Part shown: positions 58,726 through 64,000 of the stretch, in pieces
Numbering within the stretch: position 1 is the first letter of the stretch
Layout: every line of letters starts with the position of its first letter
Source of the DNA: Variovorax atrisoli 110B
GTDB lineage: Bacteria; Pseudomonadota; Gammaproteobacteria; Burkholderiales; Burkholderiaceae_C
Length of the DNA stretch: 64,000 nucleotides
Assembly: GCF_000382045.1 (NCBI RefSeq)
Contig: NZ_KB907462.1
Location: forward strand, 1 to 64,000
Direction: 5' to 3'
Notes under the pieces: generated by a model
The model's database searches: none
The model's input: only the letters and a program-made list of their open reading frames with translations
Told to the model about the DNA's origin: nothing
Position numbers and translations under genes: made by a program

Positions 58726-60018
58726 TCACGGCGAGGACGCGCGCGCGTCCGGCGGCTGCACGGCGACCGCGCGCAGGCGTGAGCCGCTCGCGATGCCCTG
58801 CGCCTTCGCCGACAGCACCAGGTCGCCAGGGCTCAGCCCGTCGAGCACCTCGGCGAAGCCGCCGCCACGAAGCCCCAGCCGCACCGGCTGGCGCCGCGCG
58901 TGACGGCCATCGACCTTCAGCACCCACGCCGAGGCGAGGTCCGCGTCGCGCAGCGCATCGGACGGAACCAGCACCGCCTGCTGCCGCTGCGCGACCTGGA
59001 TGTCGACCGACACGGTCATGTCCTGGCGCAGGTAGGCCGGCGGCTGCGGGACGTCGAGCTTCACCTCGACCGAGCCGCGCTGCACGTCCACGCCTGGATT
59101 GATGTAGACCAGTTCGGCGAGCATTCGCTGGCCCGCGTAGGCGTCGGCCGAGGCAATGGCCTTCTGGCCCGGCGCGAGCATCTGGAGGTTCTTCTCGTCG
59201 ATCTGCACCACCAGCTGCGTCTTGCCGGCCGGCGACAGCACCATCAGCGCCTTGCCCGGCTGCACCACGTCGCCGGGTTCCACCGCGCGGTCGATCAGCG
59301 TTCCCTCCACCGGTGCGGCGACCGTGGCGTAGACCAGGCGGGAGCGGGCCACGGCCGCGCCCGCCACCGCCTGCGCCAGCGCGGTCTCGGCCATCGCGTG
59401 GTCGCTGCCGCCCTCGCGCGCGCTTTGGAGCTGGCTGCGGCTCGCACGCAGCTGCGATTCGGCGAGATCCGCCGCCTTGCGCAGCTCGTCCAGCGCGGCC
59501 TGTCCCACGAAGCCCTGGCGGAACAGGTCCGTGTTGCGGCGCAGCTGAGCGCGCGCGTTTTCCAGGTTGACCTCGGCCTGCCGCACGGTCTGCGCCGCCA
59601 CAGGCGCCTGCACCTCGCGCAACTGCCGCAGCCGCGCCCTCGCCTGGGACACGGCTGCCTCGGCCTGCGCGAGCGCGGCCGACCACTCCGCGCTGTCGAG
59701 CTCGATCAGCACCTGCCCCGCGCGCACATGCTGGCCCTCCGCCACAGGCACGGCCCTCACGACACCCGTGACCTGTACGCCGATGTTCACGCGATGCGGC
59801 GCCTCCACATGCCCGCTCGCGACCACCGACTGCACGAAGTCTCGCCGCACCACCAACGTCGCCTCCACGCGCGGCCCGAGCAGGAACCGAGGCGCCAGCC
59901 ACGCAACGGCCGCGATCACGCCCAGCGCGACGAGGGCGATCGCGATGCGGGGCCTGACGGCCGTCCACAGCCGAGCAGTCCATGCGCGGCGTGGCGATTC
60001 AGGCGACGGCTGCGGCAT
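58726..60018 (-). CDS. MacA/HlyD-type periplasmic adaptor
   Basis: 430 aa. An N-terminal membrane anchor (about residues 18-45) is followed by a lipoyl/barrel-sandwich half-motif (V-E-A-P-H-R-V-N-I-G-V-Q-V-T-G), a long alpha-helical hairpin of coiled coil (about 105-210) and beta-barrel domains. It would bridge the permease to an outer-membrane channel. Its start overlaps the 3' end of the USP gene by about 20 bp, an unusual coupling of a stress protein to an efflux operon. Confidence 0.87.
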   Translation of the reverse strand: MPQPSPESPRRAWTARLWTAVRPRIAIALVALGVIAAVAWLAPRFLLGPRVEATLVVRRDFVQSVVASGHVEAPHRVNIGVQVTGVVRAVPVAEGQHVRAGQVLIELDSAEWSAALAQAEAAVSQARARLRQLREVQAPVAAQTVRQAEVNLENARAQLRRNTDLFRQGFVGQAALDELRKAADLAESQLRASRSQLQSAREGGSDHAMAETALAQAVAGAAVARSRLVYATVAAPVEGTLIDRAVEPGDVVQPGKALMVLSPAGKTQLVVQIDEKNLQMLAPGQKAIASADAYAGQRMLAELVYINPGVDVQRGSVEVKLDVPQPPAYLRQDMTVSVDIQVAQRQQAVLVPSDALRDADLASAWVLKVDGRHARRQPVRLGLRGGGFAEVLDGLSPGDLVLSAKAQGIASGSRLRAVAVQPPDARASSP

Positions 60019-60475
60019 CGTCTTGCGCCGGCACGCTGCCGGACTCCTTCATCGGCCGTGCCGCATGCACCACGAGCCGCACCGGGATCGTTGTGGCGGC
60101 CCGCACGGCGTTTCCGAGACCACGGCGCCGCCCGTTCGTGCCGATCACGATGATTCCCGCCTTCCAGGCCCCGGCCTGCTCGACGACGAGGTCCGCGATA
60201 CGGTCCGCCCCCGCCGTGAAGAGCAGGGTCTGCGCGGCGATACCGGCGGCCTCGGCACGTGCGCGGCCCAGTTGCAGCACCTGCATGCCGGCCTGCTCCA
60301 TCCACGGGATCAGGTCTGCGCCCGCGGGCTTGCGGCGGCCGACGCATCTCGCGGTGTCCACGACGTGCACGAGCCGCAATGCGCAGCCATCGCGCACCGC
60401 GAGACGGATGGCTTCGTCCAGTCCGCGCAGCGAAGCGGTGCTGCTGTCCAGCGGGACGAGGATACGGGCGGGCAT
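59999..60475 (-). CDS. Universal stress protein, degenerate ATP loop
   Basis: 158 aa. It begins MPARILVPLDSSTAS. The nucleotide loop reads G-T-N-G-R-R-R-G-L-G-N-A-V-R-A, so the final G-S/T is lost and ATP binding is doubtful. The C-terminus has about 20 extra polar residues. It is the first gene of the MacAB-like operon, overlapping the adaptor gene, and the FNR-type box at 60555 is 86 bp upstream. Confidence 0.87.
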   Translation of the reverse strand: MPARILVPLDSSTASLRGLDEAIRLAVRDGCALRLVHVVDTARCVGRRKPAGADLIPWMEQAGMQVLQLGRARAEAAGIAAQTLLFTAGADRIADLVVEQAGAWKAGIIVIGTNGRRRGLGNAVRAATTIPVRLVVHAARPMKESGSVPAQDDAAAVA

Positions 60476-60554
60476 GGCAGCTTCCGGTCGTGCGGCGGTG
60501 TGGCTCGGGTGGGGTCGGCTCGGCTGCAGTCTCCGTGCGCCGACGCCGGGCGGC

Positions 60555-60568
60555 TTGACGCACATCAA
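60555..60568 (-). promoter_or_regulatory. FNR/Anr-type box before USP-efflux operon
   Basis: TTGAC-GCAC-ATCAA inside a 10-bp-arm palindrome (GGCGGCTTGA / TCAAGCCGCC). Centred 86 bp before ATG 60475; AGACTG follows at 22 nt. Confidence 0.75.
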
Positions 60569-60592
60569 GCCGCCGGCAGCGCCATGGCGATG

Positions 60593-60606
60593 TTGATGTG
60601 GCGCAA
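60593..60606 (+). promoter_or_regulatory. FNR/Anr-type box before USP 60708
   Basis: TTGAT-GTGG-CGCAA, only 24 bp from the leftward box at 60555. Centred 108 bp before ATG 60708; AAGAAT follows after exactly 22 nt. Each divergent gene here has its own box. Confidence 0.72.
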
Positions 60607-60707
60607 GCCCGGGCCCGGCGCGCGACGGAAGAATCTGGCTGCCCGTCGCGCCGGGGCCGGCGGCAGGTGCCTGTTGCAGGCGGCCCCGAGGACCCGAGGA
60701 GAAACCC

Positions 60708-61169
60708 ATGTCCGTCTACAAGCACGTGCTGGTTCCGGTGGATGGCAGCCCCACGGCCGACTGCGGCCTGCAGGAAGCCATCCGCCTGGCAGCCGAACTC
60801 GGGAGCAGGCTGCGCCTGCTCCACGTGATCGACGACTTTCCCATGCTGATCGAGATGTCGAGCGTCTCCAGTTTCGAGGCGGGCCTGCAGAAGGCGCGCG
60901 AATACGGCGAATCCGTCCTCGGGCGTGCCCAGGCCAGGGCGACCGCTGCCGGCGTGGAGGCCGAGACCGTGCTGCGCGAGATCACGCAGGGCCGCATCGC
61001 CGAGGTCGTGACCGAAGAGGCCGCCAAGGCGGCCTGCGACCTGATCGTCATGGGAACCCACGGCCGCCGCGGCTTCAGCCGGCTGGCACTCGGCAGCGAC
61101 GCCGACCGCGTGGCGCGAAGCAGCCCGGTGCCGGTGCTGCTGGTGCGCGCCGCGGCGACGCCGGGCTGA
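60708..61169 (+). CDS. Universal stress protein (single UspA domain)
   Basis: 153 aa. It begins MSVYKHVLVPVDGSPTA and has an intact G-2X-G-9X-G-S loop (GTHGRRGFSRLALGS). GAGGAGA precedes the ATG. It is divergent from the USP-efflux operon, with separate FNR-type boxes. A secreted helical protein gene follows 44 bp downstream on the same strand. Confidence 0.93.
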   Translation: MSVYKHVLVPVDGSPTADCGLQEAIRLAAELGSRLRLLHVIDDFPMLIEMSSVSSFEAGLQKAREYGESVLGRAQARATAAGVEAETVLREITQGRIAEVVTEEAAKAACDLIVMGTHGRRGFSRLALGSDADRVARSSPVPVLLVRAAATPG

Positions 61170-61213
61170 ATGCACAGGCCGCCCCACACCACCCTTGAAC
61201 CAACGGAAGACGC

Positions 61214-61849
61214 ATGAACTCCCACACACTTCGCAACCTGATGGCGTGCGCGACCCTCGCCGCCGGCGCCTGCGCATTCGCTGCCGACTACGCCGCACCC
61301 GGCCAGCTCAGCCCGCCCGAGAGCGCAACGCAACGAGCGGCGCAAGAGGCGGGCAAGGCGACGCGCGCAGCGGCAGGCCGGGCCGCACGCGATGCGGAAA
61401 AGGCGGCCCGCAAGGCAGCGGATGCCGCCAAGGCCGCCGCCGACATGGGCAAGGCCACCACCGGCAAGGTATCGAGGGCTTTGGCCGAGGGCATCCGCCA
61501 GGCTGCGCGCAAGGCGGCCCAGGCAGCGACACGCCTGGAGGAAAAGACCGCCCTGTCGGCCGCCAAGGCCATCGACGAAGGCAGGGACGCCGCGCAGGCC
61601 GCCCAGGAAGAAAGCCGCAAGGCAGCGCTGGCGTCGAAGGAGGCCCTTGCCCGGGCGGAGGAATCGGTGAGCCGGTCCGCGCAGGCCGGCAAGGAAGAGG
61701 CCGAGAAGGCGGCGCAAGCCACACGCGAAGCGCTCGACAAGGCGGAGGAAGCGATGCGCTCGGCCGCCAGGGCCGCCGCCGACGCCTCTGCGCGCACCGT
61801 CGAGGCCCTGAAGCGCAAGCCCCCTGCCGCGGGCACCGAAGGAAAGTGA
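61214..61849 (+). CDS. Secreted Ala/Lys/Glu-rich helical repeat protein
   Basis: 211 aa. A signal peptide (about residues 1-23, ending A-F-A) precedes a nearly continuous helix of about 165 residues with alternating Ala, Lys/Arg and Glu/Asp and many A-x-x-A-x-x-x-A spacings. Composition resembles apolipoprotein-like, LEA-like or phasin-like proteins; no fixed family is assigned. It probably coats membranes or protects envelope components in dormancy. Low sequence complexity makes homology claims weak. GGAAG lies before the ATG. Confidence 0.68.
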   Translation: MNSHTLRNLMACATLAAGACAFAADYAAPGQLSPPESATQRAAQEAGKATRAAAGRAARDAEKAARKAADAAKAAADMGKATTGKVSRALAEGIRQAARKAAQAATRLEEKTALSAAKAIDEGRDAAQAAQEESRKAALASKEALARAEESVSRSAQAGKEEAEKAAQATREALDKAEEAMRSAARAAADASARTVEALKRKPPAAGTEGK

Positions 61850-61880
61850 CGCCGGCGCCGGTCGCCGCAGAGGAAGACCC

Positions 61881-62102
61881 ATGAATCGCGACATCCAACT
61901 CAGGCACGACGTCTTCGCCCAGCTCAACTGGGATCCGGCCGTCAACGGCTGCGACGTCGACGTGTGCGTCAAGGACGGCGTCGTGACCCTTCGCGGCCAG
62001 GTGGCCGACGAGGCGCACCGCGCCGCCGTCGAGCGGGCGGCACGCCGCACCGAGGGACTGACGACGCTGCTGAACAGGCTCGTCGTGCTGCCGCCGCGGT
62101 AG
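61881..62102 (+). CDS. BON-domain protein (small)
   Basis: 73 aa, a single BON domain without a signal peptide. V-D-V-C-V-K-D-G-V-V-T-L-R-G-Q-V (about residues 25-40) and the following A-A-V-E-R-A-A-R-R-T-E-G helix are typical. BON domains bind phospholipid surfaces; the lack of a leader is odd for that role. AGAGGAAG precedes the ATG, 31 bp after the helical protein gene. Confidence 0.78.
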   Translation: MNRDIQLRHDVFAQLNWDPAVNGCDVDVCVKDGVVTLRGQVADEAHRAAVERAARRTEGLTTLLNRLVVLPPR

Positions 62103-62178
62103 GCAGCGCAACCCTCCGGCTGTGAGCGCGAGCCCGCCCGACCGCGACGCGGCAGCGGCGCGCGCCCTGGTCAGGTTT

Positions 62179-63039
62179 TCAATGCGCCATCAGCAGGGGG
62201 ATGCCGGTTCGCGTCAGCACGTCGCGGGTCACACCGCCCAGCCACTGCTCCTGCATGCGGGCGTGGCCATAGCCTCCCATCACGAGCAGGTCGGTGCCGA
62301 GCACCTCGGCGCGGTCCAGCAGTGCGTCGCCGATGCGCAGCGGTGTCGCGAGGCTTTCGGCGCTGGCCTGCACACCGTGGCGCAGCAGCCAGCCGCTCAG
62401 TGCCGCCGGGTGCGGCGCATCCGGCGCATGCGCCGGGGCCTCGGCCGAGTCCCCGCGTCGCAGGGTCAGCACCGTGACGTGCGCGGCGCGGCGCAGCAGC
62501 GGCATGGCCCCGCGCATCGCCATCGATGCCTCGCGGCCTCCGTCCCAGGCCACCAGGATCCTGTCGAAACCCGAAGAACGGCGGCGTCCTGCGCACGGAA
62601 CGATGAGCACGGGCCGCCCTGCATCCAGCATGACCTGCTCGGGCAGTCGGCGCGCGGCGTCGCTCACCGCCGCTGACATGTCGGCCTGGCCGACGACGAT
62701 CAGGTCGCTGGCCCGTCCATGGTGGACCACGGCACTCACCGGATCGCCGTCCACCAGCCTTGCGTCGCACGAGAACGTCGCCGGCCTAGTCCGGCTGCGG
62801 AACACATGGGCGACGGTTTCGGCACGTCGGCGCAAGTACAGGGAGGCCTCGACGATCGCTTCGTCCAGCCGACCTCCGCCACGGACGGGCGTGCCGGCGC
62901 CGGCGCCGGCTGTTGTCCAAGTGGGCACGATGCCCATGAGATGGCTCCCGTGCAGCCTCGCAAGCTGCACCGCCAGGCGCGTGCGTGCCTCGCAGCACTC
63001 GGTGTGGTCCAGGTGCACGGAGATGGTCGACAGCGTCAT
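62179..63039 (-). CDS. Universal stress protein, tandem UspA domains
   Basis: 286 aa with two Usp domains. It starts MTLSTISVHLDHTECC, and the second domain ends G-G-Y-G-H-A-R-M-Q-E-Q-W-L-G-G, again with Gly replacing the last Ser/Thr. It resembles the tandem USPs at 30014 and 39783, including V-V-V-G-Q/I-V-V-G-Q-A-type segments and the R-P-V-L-I-V-P block. The start overlaps the stop of the small phasin-like gene upstream (ATGA), so both come from the promoter at 63484. Confidence 0.92.
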   Translation of the reverse strand: MTLSTISVHLDHTECCEARTRLAVQLARLHGSHLMGIVPTWTTAGAGAGTPVRGGGRLDEAIVEASLYLRRRAETVAHVFRSRTRPATFSCDARLVDGDPVSAVVHHGRASDLIVVGQADMSAAVSDAARRLPEQVMLDAGRPVLIVPCAGRRRSSGFDRILVAWDGGREASMAMRGAMPLLRRAAHVTVLTLRRGDSAEAPAHAPDAPHPAALSGWLLRHGVQASAESLATPLRIGDALLDRAEVLGTDLLVMGGYGHARMQEQWLGGVTRDVLTRTGIPLLMAH

Positions 63040-63422
63040 GCGTGCCGCCTTGCCGCAGGTGCGCTGCGGCCTGCCGCGGCGCGGCGCGCGGCAGGCGTCG
63101 TGGCCAGAGCGTCGTGCAGGGTGTGCAGTGCCTGGTTCACCACGGCCTTTCGCGAGGGCGGTGCCTGTACCGGCGCGGGTTCGGCGGGCCGCGGCACGTG
63201 CGCGGCTTCGCCCGATTCCGAATGGCCGAATACCTGCATCGGCGCCATGGCCAGCGCGTACCAGTCCTCGGCGCGGATGACCGCATCGGTCTCGGCGCGG
63301 GTCAGCGCGATGCAGTCCTGCAGCAGCCGCGAGCCGATCGTCTCGAACATCGATATCGCGTGCAGACAGATGCCGTACTGGGCCTTGCACAGCGCCAGCG
63401 GAAAGGTGAAGTCGGTGCTCAT
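63036..63422 (-). CDS. Phasin-like helical protein
   Basis: 128 aa. The first 75 residues form an amphipathic helix pair (F-P-L-A-L-C-K-A-Q-Y-G-I-C-L-H, then a long helix through A-L-A-M-A-P-M-Q), the last 50 are Pro/Ala/Arg-rich. Size and layout fit the phasin family that binds PHA granules; the regulon also contains phaC. Coupled to the tandem USP gene by ATGA. FNR-type box 68 bp upstream. Confidence 0.6.
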   Translation of the reverse strand: MSTDFTFPLALCKAQYGICLHAISMFETIGSRLLQDCIALTRAETDAVIRAEDWYALAMAPMQVFGHSESGEAAHVPRPAEPAPVQAPPSRKAVVNQALHTLHDALATTPAARRAAAGRSAPAARRHA

Positions 63423-63483
63423 CGCGTGTCCTCCAGCCCGAAGGGCTTCGCCCGGATGCTGACGCGGCGACGCCCTGCCCGGT

Positions 63484-63497
63484 TTGCGCGGGATCAA
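63484..63497 (-). promoter_or_regulatory. FNR/Anr-type box before phasin-like/USP operon
   Basis: Minus-strand TTGAT-CCCG-CGCAA, centred 68 bp before ATG 63422, with CAGCAT after 22 nt. Confidence 0.72.
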
Positions 63498-63538
63498 GAC
63501 AACACAAATCCGCGGCTGCTGTATCGGTTGTTACCGGT

Positions 63539-63552
63539 TTGACGGACATCAA
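63539..63552 (+). promoter_or_regulatory. FNR/Anr-type box before phosphoketolase
   Basis: TTGAC-GGAC-ATCAA, centred 65 bp before ATG 63611, with ATACTG after exactly 22 nt, as upstream of the USP at 27839. Confidence 0.78.
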
Positions 63553-63610
63553 CCCGATGCGCACCCATGTGCCCATACTGGAGCGTCGATCCATTCCGCA
63601 GGAAATCGAC

Positions 63611-64000
63611 ATGCCTTCTCCCCGCGAAACGGCGGTCCCGGACGACTTCACGCTGCTCGACGCCTGGTGGCGCGCCGCCAACTACCTGTCGGTGGGCCAG
63701 ATCTACCTGATGGACAACCCGCTGCTGCGCGAGCCGCTCGCGCTGCGCCACATCAAGCCGCGCCTGCTGGGCCATTGGGGCACGACGCCGGGCCTCAATT
63801 TCGTCTATGCCCACATGAACCGCGCCATCAACGCCCGGGACCTCGACGCGATCTTCATCGCGGGCCCCGGCCACGGCGGCCCGGGCGTGGTCGCCAACAC
63901 ATGGCTCGAAGGCAGCTACAGCGAGGTCTATCCGGAGGTCGGACGGGACGCCGCAGGCCTGCAGCGGCTGTTCACGCAGTTCTCGTTTCCCGGCGGCATT
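63611..64000 (+). CDS. xfp: Xylulose-5-phosphate/fructose-6-phosphate phosphoketolase (5' part)
   Basis: The first 130 residues of a thiamine-diphosphate enzyme usually near 790-800 aa; the window ends inside it. L-L-D-A-W-W-R-A-A-N-Y-L-S-V-G-Q-I-Y-L, the W-G-T-T-P-G-L-N-F-V-Y-A-H segment and G-P-G-H-G-G-P (about residues 85-91) are diagnostic. It splits xylulose-5-phosphate or fructose-6-phosphate to acetyl phosphate, giving ATP if acetate kinase follows. CAGGAAA lies before the ATG. Control by the FNR-type box at 63539 fits energy yield without respiration. Confidence 0.93.
   Translation, partial: MPSPRETAVPDDFTLLDAWWRAANYLSVGQIYLMDNPLLREPLALRHIKPRLLGHWGTTPGLNFVYAHMNRAINARDLDAIFIAGPGHGGPGVVANTWLEGSYSEVYPEVGRDAAGLQRLFTQFSFPGGI

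Noticed and set aside
63494..63874. Minus-strand open frame at the right edge
   Set aside because: Antisense to phosphoketolase, whose diagnostic motifs are clear, and it covers two FNR-type boxes.

Overview
The window is about 68-70% GC by eye, densely packed and full of ATGA/TGATG gene overlaps. Gene families (class I PhaC, HiPIP, NrdJ, Anr/FNR-like sites, BigR-Blh) point to a betaproteobacterium of the Burkholderiales, probably Comamonadaceae; the genus is inference. There is no rRNA operon and no CRISPR array.

Layout. 1-2228: a scar of mobile DNA. An IS3-family element starts at the first base and interrupts the N-terminal part of a tyrosine integrase; two degenerate tRNA-like remnants lie behind it. 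2229-3011: an aadA-type aminoglycoside adenylyltransferase. 3236-7031: a four-gene operon in which two proteins built from the same repeated small domain flank an MFS and an SLC13/ArsB-like transporter. 7176-10032: a RibD-like reductase, a flavin monooxygenase and a small secreted protein. 10078-19174: a divergent catabolic locus. One arm is a complete BMP-type nucleoside-like ABC importer; the other is a cysteine hydrolase, an AS-family amidase, a TetR regulator and a gamma-glutamyltransferase-like enzyme.

19201-64000: a continuous oxygen-limitation/survival island. It encodes eight universal stress proteins, two HtrA-like proteases, HiPIP, hemerythrin, a DksA-like protein, PHA synthase and two small phasin-like proteins, Hsp20, a B12-dependent ribonucleotide reductase, alcohol dehydrogenase, cyclopropane-synthase-like and desaturase lipid enzymes, a Pat-like acetyltransferase, an HDAC-like deacetylase, acetate permease and acetyl-CoA synthetase, a persulfide-detoxification module (BigR, Blh, YeeE-like), a MacAB-like efflux operon and, cut by the right edge, phosphoketolase.

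The unifying signal is regulatory. Sixteen good and two weaker FNR/Anr-type boxes (TTGAY-N4-RTCAA or TTGAY-N4-CGCAA) sit 40-140 bp upstream of these genes, most followed after 22 nt by a -10-like hexamer, the geometry of class II FNR promoters. The content resembles the low-oxygen-activated (lxa) locus described in Burkholderia cenocepacia, here with added acetate, lipid and sulfur modules. No FNR regulator gene lies in the window. Two single-base frameshifts (cyclopropane-synthase-like gene and AMP-ligase gene) need checking against reads.
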